This document shows positions 54,375-63,480 of a DNA stretch of 64,000 nt, piece after piece. Under the pieces are notes generated by a model. It worked only from the letters and a program-made list of their open reading frames with translations, made no database searches and was not told the DNA's origin. Numbering within the stretch: the first letter of the stretch is position 1; each line of letters opens with the position of its first letter. A program made the translations under genes and the position numbers. Source of the DNA: Paenibacillus polysaccharolyticus (lineage in GTDB: Bacteria; Bacillota; Bacilli; Paenibacillales; Paenibacillaceae); NCBI RefSeq assembly GCF_900102085.1, contig NZ_FMVM01000002.1, forward strand, positions 248,001 to 312,000. The letters run 5' to 3'.

Positions 54375-54806
54375 ATGCTTCACTATAATGCAACAGGACA
54401 TAGGTTACGATTATTTTATAATAGACTAAAATGGGGTACACATGTGATTAACTTGTTATGGACGATTTATCTTGGATTACTTGGAACAGCATCCCTTGGT
54501 TATTTGCTAAAAGGGAAATACAAAACAACACTTGGCAAAATTGATTTTGTTGTATCTGTTATCACTTGGATTGGATTGTTAGGGTATGTAAAACACATTC
54601 AATGGCTGAACCCTTTAACATGGAAAGTAATCACAATCTTCGGTTTATTGTGGGAAATACTGTTCGGGATGCTGCTTAAGGATCACCAAGGCAAAGAAAT
54701 TCTAGCAGAAATCTCCCTTCGTAAGAGAAGATTGCTAATGTTTTTTACTCTAGTACTCATACTTGGGCCTCTTTACTATGGACTGTTCAGATATTCTTTT
54801 GGGTAG
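54375..54806 (+). CDS. small multi-pass membrane protein
   Basis: A hydrophobic protein of up to 143 aa with four predicted TM segments (about 23-45, 55-72, 82-100, 118-140) and a basic loop R-K-R-R before the last. No ribosome-binding site precedes ATG 54375. A GTG at 54444 (V-I-N-L-L-W-T-I-Y) with GGGG upstream is a possible true start. I do not recognise the family. Its independence from neighbours and weak start make it a tentative gene. Confidence 0.5.
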   Translation: MLHYNATGHRLRLFYNRLKWGTHVINLLWTIYLGLLGTASLGYLLKGKYKTTLGKIDFVVSVITWIGLLGYVKHIQWLNPLTWKVITIFGLLWEILFGMLLKDHQGKEILAEISLRKRRLLMFFTLVLILGPLYYGLFRYSFG

Positions 54807-54884
54807 AAGTGTTTCATAAATCACCTCTATTCACTATACTTGATGAGAAAGATACACATCTTTTATGTAAGTGGAGGTAGAATG

Positions 54885-55640
54885 ATGACTCTAACTCAGA
54901 GAAAAATCGCGATTATCACAGGTGCCAGCGGTCCCAGAGAAATGGGAAGTGCTTTTTGTCGCAAACTAGCTTCCAGAGATATTGATATTTTCTTCACACA
55001 CTATAAGGCTGATCCGGAATGGACACTTGCGTTTCATAAGGAAATTGAAGACATGGGGGTTCGCTGTACATCAATCGAGATCGATCTAACCGAGCGTAAC
55101 GCAGCACAACGAGTATATGAAAGTGCAGTCCAGCAACTGGGACAACCCTCAATACTGATTAACAATGCGGCTTATGGTGTCAACACCGATTACAAGTCCT
55201 TTGACGCCGAACTCTTGGATAACCACTATGCTGTTAATATGCGAACGACATTTTTACTGTGTACGATATTTGCTCGTGAATTCGAAAAGTCCAATCTAAC
55301 CTCAGGCAGAATTATCAATATGACGTCGGGACAGGATATATCGCCGATGCCAGGTGAGTTAGCGTATGTTGCAACCAAGGGGGCGATCTCTGCCTTTACC
55401 ACGTCCTTATCCCGTGAACTTGCACCATTGAAGATTACAGTAAATGCCATAAATCCGGGGCCAACTGATACAACGTGGATGGATGATTCCATTCGTGATT
55501 ATCTGATGCCAAAGTTCCCGCTGGGACGAATTGGAGCACCTGAGGATGCAACGAACATTATGGATTTTCTCGTGAGTGAAGCAGGAGCTTGGATTACGGG
55601 ACAAGTTATTCATTCGGAAGGTGGATTCATTCGAGAATAA
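54885..55640 (+). CDS. short-chain dehydrogenase/reductase
   Basis: A 251-aa classical SDR. The cofactor motif T-G-A-S-G-P-R-E-M-G has two extra residues compared with TGxxxGxG, as in the SDRs near FabI/'3-ketoacyl-ACP reductase-like' types. N-N-A-A-Y-G is the structural motif, and the catalytic set is Ser (M-T-S-G) with Y-V-A-T-K. P-G-P-T-D-T and the C-terminal V-I-H-S-E-G-G-F are typical. GGAGG is 7 nt from ATG 54885. Acceptor and pathway are unknown. Independent gene with terminator. Confidence 0.9.
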   Translation: MTLTQRKIAIITGASGPREMGSAFCRKLASRDIDIFFTHYKADPEWTLAFHKEIEDMGVRCTSIEIDLTERNAAQRVYESAVQQLGQPSILINNAAYGVNTDYKSFDAELLDNHYAVNMRTTFLLCTIFAREFEKSNLTSGRIINMTSGQDISPMPGELAYVATKGAISAFTTSLSRELAPLKITVNAINPGPTDTTWMDDSIRDYLMPKFPLGRIGAPEDATNIMDFLVSEAGAWITGQVIHSEGGFIRE

Positions 55641-55675
55641 TCGAACGTTGCTGGAAAGAAAATGATTAGAATCAT

Positions 55676-55707
55676 AAAAAGCCCGGCTAGGTTAGCTGGG
55701 CTTTTTT
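55676..55707. terminator. bidirectional terminator
   Basis: AAAAAGCCCGGCT/AGCTGGGCTTTTT stem (one G-T pair), 5-nt loop and T-run; convergent SDR and urease genes. Confidence 0.88.
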
Positions 55708-55755
55708 GTAGATTTAAACGGAGCCATTCAATGAAGGCAACAACGATTTCACATA

Positions 55756-57471
55756 TTAACTCAAGAAGTATCTCTGAGCCATGGGTAATTCGTCAACCGG
55801 AAGACAGCGTAGCGTTTCACCATTCACGGATACGGTATAATTTTTCGGATTAACCATAATCGTTGGCGTTTCTCCATTTAAAATCATATCTTTTTTGCTA
55901 GCTGCACGACAGCCCGTCACTGGCTTTAAAGATTTACTGAGCTCCAGAGGGGAAAGGGTACCAGCATCAATAGAGGCCTGGGACACAAAGGTTGCACAAA
56001 TGGCAGAACGTGCTTTGCCATAGCTCCCAAACATCGGTCTGTACATATAGGGCTGTGGTGTCGAGATCGTGGAGTTCGGATCTCCCATTACACTATGCAT
56101 AATCATGCCGCCCTTAATAACAAGTTCGGGTTTAACTCCGAAAAAAGCGGGTTTCCATAACACAAGATCCGCCATTTTACCGACTTCAATCGATCCTACA
56201 TATGTTGAAATGCCATGAGTAATTGCAGGGTTAATCGTATATTTGGCAATATATCGTTTCACACGATTGTTATCCGCCTGGGTATCTCCGGTAAGCGAAC
56301 CGCGTTGTTTTTTCATTTTATCCGCCGTCTGCCAGGTTCGGATTGCCACCTCACCTACACGGCCCATCGCCTGTGAATCTGAACTAGTCATACTGATTGC
56401 ACCGATATCATGTAATATATCTTCCGCACCAATTGTTGTCTCCCGAATCCGCGAAGCGGCAAAAGCGACATCCTCCGGAATTTTGGGATCGAGATGATGG
56501 CAGATCATTAGCATATCCAGATGCTCATCGACGGTATTTCGGGTATATGGCATGGTTGGACTGGTGGAAGAAGGTAGTACATTCGCCATGGAAGCAACAC
56601 GTAACAAGTCCGGCGCGTGACCACCGCCCGCACCTTCCGTATGATAGGTGTGAATGGCCCGACCATTGAAAGAACGCAAACTGTCCTCCACATATCCGGC
56701 TTCATTCAGCGTATCGGTATGGATATTGACCTGAATATCATACTGTTCTGCCACGCTTAAACATTTGTCGATAACATATGGTGTGCTTCCCCAGTCTTCG
56801 TGAATTTTCAGTCCGCCAACACCAGCAAGTACTTGTTCCATCAACGCTTCGGGTCTGGAACTGTTGCCTCGACCAAGCATTACAAAATTCATCGGAAGTG
56901 AATCAAGCGCCTGCAGCATGCGTTCAATATGCCACACACCCGAGGTACAGTTAGTAGCGAGTGTGCCCGTGGCCGGGCCGGAGCCTCCACCAACCATCGT
57001 GGTAATCCCACTTTGCAACGCAATTTCAATTTGCTGCGGAGAGATGAAGTGAACATGGCTGTCTACACCGCCAGCGGTTACAATCAAATTTTCACCAGAG
57101 ATCACTTCTGTACCTACCCCAATAACCATGTCAGGATCGACACCATCCATCACAAATGGATTTCCCGCTTTGCCAATGCCTCGGATCAATCCGTCCTTAA
57201 TGCCAATATCGGCTTTGACAATTCCCCATGTATCTACAATAACAACGTTGGTAATGACCGTATCCAGAACGCCTTCGCTACGCGTTGCCAGAGGATGCTG
57301 CCCCATGCCATCCCTGACCGTTTTACCTCCGCCAAAAACACACTCATCTCCATACACGGTAAAGTCTTTTTCGATCTCGATTTTTAACGAGGTGTCCGCG
57401 AGCCGAATCCGGTCTCCCGTCGTGGGACCATACATGCTTGCATATGTCGCACGATCAATGGTGTTCATCAT
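55756..57471 (-). CDS. ureC: urease alpha subunit
   Basis: A 571-aa catalytic subunit hydrolysing urea to ammonia and carbamate. Nickel-site and active-site elements are intact: H-V-H-F, the carbamylated Lys in G-L-K-I-H-E-D-W-G, the His of H-T-D-T-L-N-E and G-H-A-P-D. The mobile-flap M-I-C-H-H-L-D-P with its Cys and His is also intact. The length is normal. The start ATG 57471 overlaps the stop of the gamma-beta fusion gene (ATGA) with GGGAGGG just before it. No ureE, F, G or D gene and no nickel transporter is nearby, so maturation factors must be elsewhere or absent, as for B. subtilis ureABC. Confidence 0.97.
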   Translation of the reverse strand: MMNTIDRATYASMYGPTTGDRIRLADTSLKIEIEKDFTVYGDECVFGGGKTVRDGMGQHPLATRSEGVLDTVITNVVIVDTWGIVKADIGIKDGLIRGIGKAGNPFVMDGVDPDMVIGVGTEVISGENLIVTAGGVDSHVHFISPQQIEIALQSGITTMVGGGSGPATGTLATNCTSGVWHIERMLQALDSLPMNFVMLGRGNSSRPEALMEQVLAGVGGLKIHEDWGSTPYVIDKCLSVAEQYDIQVNIHTDTLNEAGYVEDSLRSFNGRAIHTYHTEGAGGGHAPDLLRVASMANVLPSSTSPTMPYTRNTVDEHLDMLMICHHLDPKIPEDVAFAASRIRETTIGAEDILHDIGAISMTSSDSQAMGRVGEVAIRTWQTADKMKKQRGSLTGDTQADNNRVKRYIAKYTINPAITHGISTYVGSIEVGKMADLVLWKPAFFGVKPELVIKGGMIMHSVMGDPNSTISTPQPYMYRPMFGSYGKARSAICATFVSQASIDAGTLSPLELSKSLKPVTGCRAASKKDMILNGETPTIMVNPKNYTVSVNGETLRCLPVDELPMAQRYFLS

Positions 57472-58091
57472 TCAACCCTCCCGTTAGTTAACCCGGCGAA
57501 TCCGTAGATTTCTTTGGTTCCACCGATTTCAACCAGCGTAATTTCATGAATTTCACCCGGTTCGAAGCGGACGGAAAGGCCTGAAGCGATATCCAATCGA
57601 TATCCTTTAGTACCTTCGCGGTCAAATGATAGAGCGGGGTTCGTTTCAAAAAAATGAAAGTGTGATCCAACCTGAATGGGGCGGCTGCCTGTATTGGTCA
57701 CGGAACGGGTAATCCGTTTGCGGTCAGGCAACAAGACAATTGGGTTATCCGCAAATTCATATTCACCGGGGATAATCGCACCATCGATCCGAGTAACAGG
57801 CTCATGTACAGTCACCAGCTTCGTTCCATCCGGGAACGTGGCTTCAATCTGAACTTCACTCAGCAACTCGGCTACGCCATCCATTACCTGATTTGCTGAT
57901 AATAGGTGACGAGCTTCTTCCATCAGTTGTTTTACGGTTTTCCCATCCCGTGCACCCTCTACGACAAAACCTGAGATATAGGCAGCGGCTTCCGGATAAT
58001 TCAACTGAACGCCACGTTTCAGCCGCTTTTCAGCCATATCCGCAGCGAGGTACATCAGGAATTTTTCACGTTCCTGTACAGTTAAATGCAT
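57468..58091 (-). CDS. ureAB: urease gamma-beta fusion subunit
   Basis: A 207-aa fusion. Residues 1-~100 are the gamma subunit ([40 protein letters not shown]). Residues ~103-207 are the beta subunit ([24 protein letters not shown]). In most bacilli these are two genes; a fused form is known from Helicobacter UreA. The frame opens at 58166, but GAAGGAG precedes ATG 58091. The fusion joint is continuous, with no stop or frameshift between the parts. Confidence 0.95.
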   Translation of the reverse strand: MHLTVQEREKFLMYLAADMAEKRLKRGVQLNYPEAAAYISGFVVEGARDGKTVKQLMEEARHLLSANQVMDGVAELLSEVQIEATFPDGTKLVTVHEPVTRIDGAIIPGEYEFADNPIVLLPDRKRITRSVTNTGSRPIQVGSHFHFFETNPALSFDREGTKGYRLDIASGLSVRFEPGEIHEITLVEIGGTKEIYGFAGLTNGRVE

Positions 58092-58172
58092 AGTCAGCAT
58101 CTCCTTCGCTGAGTTAAAATGAGAAGAAATAACAGGCTTGGTTCCATGTAATCTTTTTCCAATCATTGCTTA

Positions 58173-58233
58173 TGTTTGAAAATGTAACATGGTTGTGGAG
58201 GGGAGTCAAACAAGAATGTCAAACAACATAACA
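58173..58233. promoter_or_regulatory. two GlnR/TnrA boxes upstream of urease genes
   Basis: TGTCAAACAACATAACA (58217-58233) matches TGTNAN7TNACA perfectly; TGTTTGAAAATGTAACA (58173-58189) has one mismatch. They lie 80-145 bp before the urease start. GlnR/TnrA control of urease by nitrogen supply is established in B. subtilis. Confidence 0.7.
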
Positions 58234-58402
58234 TCAGAAGATTGATTTGTGCAGGATTACAAATGGTTGTTAAAGAAAAGGTGTTGAACACAATATTTGC
58301 ACAGAGATGGGTGAGGCATGATGAAACTTCAGAGTGCACAGATCGTTGCGAAGAATCGGTTACATAACGCTATACTTTACCTTAGTTGAGAGGAGGGATC
58401 AG

Positions 58403-59287
58403 ATGGATTGGCTGATGAGAATGAATCGTGCTCTGGATCATATTGAAACGAATCTATCCAACGAAATCAGTTTAAATGACGTTGCGCAGTGTGCTTGCTG
58501 TTCTTCATATCAGTTTCAGAGGATGTTCTCGTTCATTACGAATGTACCATTGGCTGAGTATATTCGGAGAAGACGGCTTACACTGGCTGCCATCGAATTA
58601 CAGAACAGTGATGCCAAAGTGCTTGATATTGCAATAAAGTATGGCTATGAATCTCCGGTATCGTTTGCAAGGGCATTTCATGCGTTACATGGAGTGAATC
58701 CTGCACGTGCCAGAGAAAAAGGGACGGCGCTCAAAGCCTATCCACGGCTTTCCTTTCTTATCTCTATTAAAGGAGCTGAGCCAATGAATTATCGCATTGA
58801 AACAAAAGAAAGCTTTGACGTGTTCGGGATTGAAAAAATATTCGACTTAAACGGAAAAGAAACCCCAGCCGACTTATGGAAACAAAGTCATGAGAACGGT
58901 GAAGTCGAAAGACTTGCACTTCATGCAAATGGGCTACCTGAGTATGTAGATCAGAACTATCATCCAGTACACGCGGTGTGCAGTTACAGACCGACAGAAG
59001 AAGAAACATTCCCGTATATGTTGTGTGCATTTAGAACGGAGACGAGTGAAACTGCTGGTTACAAAGTAATCTCCATTCCCGCCTATACGTGGGCCGTTTT
59101 TTCATCCGAGCCGTTTGGTTGGGATCAACTGGGTGAGGTTATGGACACGTTATATAAACGATTCTTCTCAGAGTGGCTCCCAACAGCAGGTTATGAGCAA
59201 GTCGATGGTCTCGAATTCGAGGTTACAGGAAGCAAGGATGGACTGCAATTCGTCGAATTATGGTTTGCTGTACGGAAAATAATGTAG
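58403..59287 (+). CDS. AraC regulator with GyrI-like effector domain
   Basis: A 294-aa regulator of the Rob/SoxS-like type. The N-terminal double HTH (about 5-105) includes I-S-L-N-D-V-A-Q-C-A-C-C-S-S-Y-Q-F-Q-R-M-F and I-A-I-K-Y-G-Y-E-S-P-V-S-F-A-R-A-F. The C-terminal part (about 125-294) is a GyrI-like small-molecule-binding domain (Y-R-I-E-T-K-E-S-F-D-V-F-G-I; W-A-V-F-S-S-E-P-F-G). ATG 58403 follows GAGGAGGGA; the longer frame lacks an RBS. A TATACT box at 58371 with TTGCGA upstream is a likely promoter. Inducible by hydrophobic compounds (inference); targets unknown. Confidence 0.9.
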   Translation: MDWLMRMNRALDHIETNLSNEISLNDVAQCACCSSYQFQRMFSFITNVPLAEYIRRRRLTLAAIELQNSDAKVLDIAIKYGYESPVSFARAFHALHGVNPARAREKGTALKAYPRLSFLISIKGAEPMNYRIETKESFDVFGIEKIFDLNGKETPADLWKQSHENGEVERLALHANGLPEYVDQNYHPVHAVCSYRPTEEETFPYMLCAFRTETSETAGYKVISIPAYTWAVFSSEPFGWDQLGEVMDTLYKRFFSEWLPTAGYEQVDGLEFEVTGSKDGLQFVELWFAVRKIM

Positions 59288-59306
59288 CTTACTTTACCAA
59301 ATCAAA

Positions 59307-59336
59307 AACAGGAGCCTCGAAATCTAGGCTCCTGTT
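59307..59336 (+). terminator. rho-independent terminator
   Basis: A perfect 11-bp stem AACAGGAGCCT/AGGCTCCTGTT; the T-run is short. It ends the AraC/GyrI-like gene. Confidence 0.75.
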
Positions 59337-59347
59337 ACTAATAATCA

Positions 59348-59735
59348 ATATAAGTTGAACTAAAGATTTTACACAGTCCACTCCAATATTGCTCATCAAT
59401 CCATGCATATTAGTCAAATATCAGCCACTGCCTATGGCTAGTGCAAGTCCGCTATCCTCTGCTGCGAGCACTAACGATCAGGAGAAGCCTTATTTCGGCA
59501 TATTCGGGCTTTGGAAAATTCTAACGATCCCCAGAGACGCTATTCTGCTGTAATCAGCTTAATCAGACTCATTTTTCAGGATTTTAAATGAAATAAGCTT
59601 CCTGGTGATCGTTAGCTTCCCATCCTTTACTTGAGCAGCCTGCCAATTATGGTATTATTCCCCAATTAAAGAGTGATTTTACAATCATGGACCATTAATC
59701 AGCATAATGTCGTTTTCTTAAGTTCAACTTATATA
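59348..59735. repeat. MITE-like non-coding element with inverted termini
   Basis: About 390 bp bounded by inverted ends: ATATAAGTTGAACT at the left and AGTTCAACTTATAT at the right. Inside, CTAACGATC occurs at 59471 and 59521 and inverted at 59607-59615; arms 59471-59496 and 59590-59615 can form a large hairpin. The left end shares TTTACACAGTCCACTCC with the repeat at 24.6 kb. No coding frame is visible. The rest of the 59288-59764 spacer contains only the upstream terminator. Confidence 0.7.
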
Positions 59736-59764
59736 GATAACCATTTCATTTTAGATCAACCTCT

Positions 59765-60217
59765 TTAATCATCCGAGTATATCGTTGCATTAAAACTTTC
59801 AGGCCCCATTCTAAAGTTAGTGATACTGTATTGAGGATTGTAGGTAAAGACACTATACACAGTATAAGTAACCTGACCACTGCTGGGGGCGGGGACATTG
59901 TAGTCCGAGCCATTAAAGGTTAATGCACAGGGACTAACCAAACGGCCAGGTCTAACCACAGTTCCTACTTGATACACCAATTGCTGCAAACCATCTGATT
60001 CGCGGTACACTTCTACACCAAGAAACCCGCTAATAGGCAAATTTACCGCTTGGAATTTAATACTTCCTGAGAAAAACGTACGAATCCATGACCCTGGACT
60101 CTTCACCTGAAGTCCGACTTGAGCCATTAATAGAGGAACTCCATTTGTAAAAGTGGGATTTAATATTCCTATTCCATTAGAACCTTGAGATGTTCGTGCA
60201 TCCAGCGTTTTGACCAT
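59765..60217 (-). CDS. unknown protein, tandem paralogue A
   Basis: A 150-aa beta-rich protein without signal peptide or TM. It begins V-K-T-L-D-A-R-T-S-Q-G-S-N-G and ends G-P-E-S-F-N-A-T-I-Y-S-D-D. A central F-N-G-S-D-Y-N-V-P-A-P-S-S-G-Q-V-T-Y block is shared with the neighbour. The alternating hydrophobic pattern suggests a single beta-sandwich or jelly roll, as in some spore-surface or exosporium-associated proteins, but I do not recognise the family. AGAGGAAG precedes the ATG. It follows paralogue B after 33 nt, so both are probably one transcript and products of tandem duplication. Confidence 0.75.
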   Translation of the reverse strand: MVKTLDARTSQGSNGIGILNPTFTNGVPLLMAQVGLQVKSPGSWIRTFFSGSIKFQAVNLPISGFLGVEVYRESDGLQQLVYQVGTVVRPGRLVSPCALTFNGSDYNVPAPSSGQVTYTVYSVFTYNPQYSITNFRMGPESFNATIYSDD

Positions 60218-60250
60218 GGCGAACTTCCTCTCTTAATAAAAAAATAAATC

Positions 60251-60697
60251 TTAATCGTCACTGTAAGCGACAGCGTTAAAACATTCAGGCCCAAGACGAG
60301 TCGCTTCTTGCGAAGGGGAGGATTGAAAAAAGGTCAAGTAACATGAGTACGTGAGTTGTCCAGTTGAAGGTGGTGGCACGTTGTAATCAGAACCTTCAAA
60401 ACTAACCAACACGCTCCCTTGTTCGGGATATATGGGTTGTGAGAAGGTATAGATTGGTGCTCCAGCATTCGTAGGCCCTCTGAATATGTTAACTTGTATG
60501 CTAGAAGGTAATGAGAAAATATTGTCTACCGAAATCCGGTAGGTTCCATTAAACTGTGTACGTATGACAGGTCCAGGATTGACAATATTAAGTCCAAGGA
60601 TACCTACTAACGTAGGCAATTCAGTGATAAGATGAATATTCAGAGGAGTATTTCCATCCGAACCGAGTGAAGTACGAGCGTCAAGTGTACGTACCAT
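60251..60697 (-). CDS. unknown protein, tandem paralogue B
   Basis: A 148-aa beta-rich protein paralogous to the 59765 gene. Both share the opening V-R/K-T-L-D-A-R-T-S and the block G-S-D-Y-N-V-P-P-P-S-T-G-Q-L-T-Y. They also share the end G-P-E-C-F-N-A-V-A-Y-S-D-D, while the middle has diverged. The frame opens at 60715, but GGAGG selects ATG 60697 (M-V-R-T-L-D-A-R). No signal peptide. The conserved ends with variable core suggest assembly through common termini (inference). Function unknown. Confidence 0.75.
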   Translation of the reverse strand: MVRTLDARTSLGSDGNTPLNIHLITELPTLVGILGLNIVNPGPVIRTQFNGTYRISVDNIFSLPSSIQVNIFRGPTNAGAPIYTFSQPIYPEQGSVLVSFEGSDYNVPPPSTGQLTYSCYLTFFQSSPSQEATRLGPECFNAVAYSDD

Positions 60698-60913
60698 GAT
60701 CATCCTCCAAACCATATTTTTTCACATTATTTTGTGATATAAGATACTATATGGAAGTTAAAAGGATAATGTATAGTCGTTATTACTTTAAACGAAAAAG
60801 AGGTATTTATTTATCTGCTGGAGTAAAAAAATGATTGCAGCCACATTAACGCTATACCTGTTTTCATAGTTTAATAATAATGTATCTATACCATTTAAAG
60901 TAGGGGTTCTAAA

Positions 60914-61894
60914 ATGAGCAAATATATAATCGGAATAGATCTGGGCGGCACCAATATTAAATCTGCTGTGTTTAATACAACATTTAAGAAAATTCACGAA
61001 CGAAGTGATGCCACGGAAGCCGATGAAGGCCCGATTCATGTGTTAAATAGAATGGCGAACATTACGCAAGAAATGATGGCGGCCGAAGGAATCCATCCAG
61101 ATGAGGTAAATTGCATGGGTATAGGTGTGCCAGGCTTATTAGACCCACAAACGGGCTTATCTATATTTTCGCCTAATTTCCCCGGATGGGAGAATATCCA
61201 TGTAGTGAATCACATGAACAAACATGTTGATTTCCCTGTTTTTATCGACAATGATGTACGCGTTAATCTATATGGTGAATGGCTGTTTGGTGCTGGTGTC
61301 AGTTGTCGCAACTTGGTATTACTCACCTTAGGAACCGGTCTGGGCTCTGGAATCGTTAATGACGGAAAGGTGATCTACGGAGCAACCTCAAGCGCAGGGG
61401 AAATGGGACACATGAATATGTATAGGGAAGGCCGTGCTTGTCGTTGCGGTAGTTCAGGCTGCCTGGGCAGATATGTATCTGCCATTGGGATGGTTCGGAC
61501 GTTGACGGAAAAGCTGGAGGCAGGCCAATCCAGTATGATTACGGAGTGGGTAGAAGGAGATCTGTCCAGAATTACCGCTCATATGATCTCGAATGCATAT
61601 GATCTTGGCGATGCACTTGCTGTTGAAGTCATGCACGAAACAGGAGAGATATTAGGTTTCGGCCTTTCTAATGTGATAAATATGTTGAATCCCGAAATGA
61701 TTATCGTAGGTGGCGGCATGTCCGCAGCTGGTGATCGTCTCCTTAATTCCGTACGTAATACCGTTAGAAATCACTCATTAAAGCTCTCTTCAGGAGCTTG
61801 TACCATCGTGCAAGCTAAATTGGGTGGACAAGCGGGCATGATCGGTGCTGCCGCATATGCGAATCACAGACTACTTTCGAACACCGGAATGTAA
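60914..61894 (+). CDS. ROK-family sugar kinase
   Basis: A 326-aa ROK protein without an HTH, so a kinase rather than a repressor. The ATP motif is I-G-I-D-L-G-G-T-N-I-K. The catalytic Asp is in I-D-N-D-V-R; T-L-G-T-G-L-G-S-G-I is the phosphate-2 motif. E-M-G-H and the zinc motif C-R-C-G-S-S-G-C-L-G are the ROK signature. It is probably a glucokinase or allied hexose/ManNAc kinase working with the GPH-type sugar transporter and AraC regulator next to it. A GGGG-type RBS precedes the ATG. Confidence 0.92.
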   Translation: MSKYIIGIDLGGTNIKSAVFNTTFKKIHERSDATEADEGPIHVLNRMANITQEMMAAEGIHPDEVNCMGIGVPGLLDPQTGLSIFSPNFPGWENIHVVNHMNKHVDFPVFIDNDVRVNLYGEWLFGAGVSCRNLVLLTLGTGLGSGIVNDGKVIYGATSSAGEMGHMNMYREGRACRCGSSGCLGRYVSAIGMVRTLTEKLEAGQSSMITEWVEGDLSRITAHMISNAYDLGDALAVEVMHETGEILGFGLSNVINMLNPEMIIVGGGMSAAGDRLLNSVRNTVRNHSLKLSSGACTIVQAKLGGQAGMIGAAAYANHRLLSNTGM

Positions 61895-61920
61895 CTTGGA
61901 AGTTACTAAATACACCTTTA

Positions 61921-61947
61921 AAAGCCGCTTTTACAGCGGTTTTTTTG
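61921..61947. terminator. bidirectional terminator
   Basis: GCCGCT/AGCGGT stem with A-run before and seven T's after, between the convergent ROK and AraC genes. Confidence 0.75.
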
Positions 61948-61967
61948 TTGTTTCTGATCCAATGAAT

Positions 61968-63212
61968 TTAACCGTTTGTTCTTTGATCTTTAAATTGTTT
62001 GGGTGTACATCCCGTATACGTTTTGAACACTTTCGCAAAGTAACTCTGATCGTAAAAGTTCAAAAGAGTAGAAATCTCCGCTAACGTATAGTGAGAATGC
62101 GTCAACAGATTTTGCGCCTCTTCAATTTTCGTTTTCAAAATAAACTGCGAAATGGAGATACCCACTTCTTTTTTGAACAGATTGGACAAATAATTCGGAT
62201 TCAACGAAGTGATTTCAGCCAATTGAGCGATTGTAATCCGTTCATTTAAATGGTTGAAGATATAGTTTTGGCATATGTTAATCGGTTTGGAGTATTTGTG
62301 TTTTTTACTACGCTTTACACGTTCCGCAAAATCAAGCACAGCAACCTCCATTAAATCCTCAACCGCTTGGCTGTCGGTTAAATCCTCAATTTTAAGGATA
62401 TAAAAATCACTAAGATTATAAGCGATCTCTTGAAAAACACCACCTTCTACCGCTGATCTTGTCGCAAGCGTGATCAGGGAGATCGCCAGATTCTTTTGAC
62501 TACGCAAATAACTCGTCTTGGACAACACACTCTTTTTGCCTTGTTTGTGAATGGTATGAAAGGATTCCAGCACCTTATCGGTTCTACCCAAACGAATGAT
62601 ATCAAATACTTTCTTCTCTTTATCGATTTCCGTGTGAATGAGATTATTTTGACGGTCGTCTATGATTTGCTTATACGGTTGCTCGATTTCCAGCGTTTTT
62701 CTCCAACGCTCATCCTCATTTTTCATCAAGATTTCGTCCAGCGTTAGCTTTTCCTGATAGAGCATGAAATACATCGCCATACTAAGATTAATTAATTTAA
62801 ACGTACTCATCACAGAGACTCCGTCGTAATATTTCTTCATTTCATGATGATCCGCTTTGGCTAACAAATCACTTAGAGTCACACGAATAATTTCCTCTGT
62901 CATTTTAAAATTAATAATCGGACCTACAATGATGATTCCTTTCCACTGATGATCCGCATGAATACGTATGGCGAAAAATTTCTCCAAATACATTGTTTCA
63001 CGAAGGACAGGGAGTTGCTCGATTGGCATGCTGGAAAACAGGTCTGTCATGATCTTGTAGTCAGAGGGGAATAAGGGGTTACACCGGAAATCCACAGGGG
63101 TGACCTGATAGACTAGCGTGTATTCATTATCAAAATAGTAGACGGGTACATTGTATAAATGATGTGTCATATTACATATATATTCAAGGTTTTCATCACA
63201 AAAGTTATGCAT
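61968..63212 (-). CDS. AraC-family regulator with long N-terminal sensor
   Basis: A 414-aa regulator. The N-terminal about 300 residues form a sensor region of the kind seen in large Firmicutes AraC proteins (start Y-N-V-P-V-Y-Y-F-D-N-E-Y-T-L). The C-terminal double HTH (about 315-410) has I-T-I-A-Q-L-A-E-I-T-S-L-N-P-N-Y-L-S-N-L-F-K and L-N-F-Y-D-Q-S-Y-F-A-K-V-F-K. GGAGG lies 7 nt before ATG 63212. It is divergent from the GPH-type sugar transporter. Direct repeats spaced 20 bp and a perfect cre site lie in the spacer, so it most likely activates the transporter. Confidence 0.88.
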   Translation of the reverse strand: MHNFCDENLEYICNMTHHLYNVPVYYFDNEYTLVYQVTPVDFRCNPLFPSDYKIMTDLFSSMPIEQLPVLRETMYLEKFFAIRIHADHQWKGIIIVGPIINFKMTEEIIRVTLSDLLAKADHHEMKKYYDGVSVMSTFKLINLSMAMYFMLYQEKLTLDEILMKNEDERWRKTLEIEQPYKQIIDDRQNNLIHTEIDKEKKVFDIIRLGRTDKVLESFHTIHKQGKKSVLSKTSYLRSQKNLAISLITLATRSAVEGGVFQEIAYNLSDFYILKIEDLTDSQAVEDLMEVAVLDFAERVKRSKKHKYSKPINICQNYIFNHLNERITIAQLAEITSLNPNYLSNLFKKEVGISISQFILKTKIEEAQNLLTHSHYTLAEISTLLNFYDQSYFAKVFKTYTGCTPKQFKDQRTNG

Positions 63213-63246
63213 CACCAAGCCTCCATTTCAATCTAAGAACTGAAAA

Positions 63247-63333
63247 ACACATGTGAATATTCCTATTTACATGTGAAACTTACCATATGAAACCTCACAA
63301 GACCGATTATAATTTGTCATGAAATCGATTTCA
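63247..63333 (+). promoter_or_regulatory. AraC-type direct repeats, -10 and cre site before transporter
   Basis: ACATGTGAA at 63249 and 63269 (20 bp apart) precedes a TATAAT at 63308-63313 that lacks a good -35. Just downstream, TGAAATCGATTTCA (63320-63333) is a perfect palindrome and matches the CcpA cre consensus (TGWAANCGNTNWCA) completely. The layout indicates activation by the divergent AraC protein and carbon catabolite repression. Confidence 0.7.
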
Positions 63334-63480
63334 AGCATGGATTTAAGGGGGATCAGCAACTCAGCCAATATAATACACGACCTACACCCTGAATTGAGAG
63401 CGTTATCAAATGATCAGATTCATCTTGTAATAAAATTCGACAATAGTTATTCCAAATTTTGAATAAAGAGGTGGATTTTT

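Noticed and set aside
54375-54806. Assignment of the small membrane protein to a known transporter family
   Set aside because: Only hydrophobicity supports it; no conserved motif was recognised.
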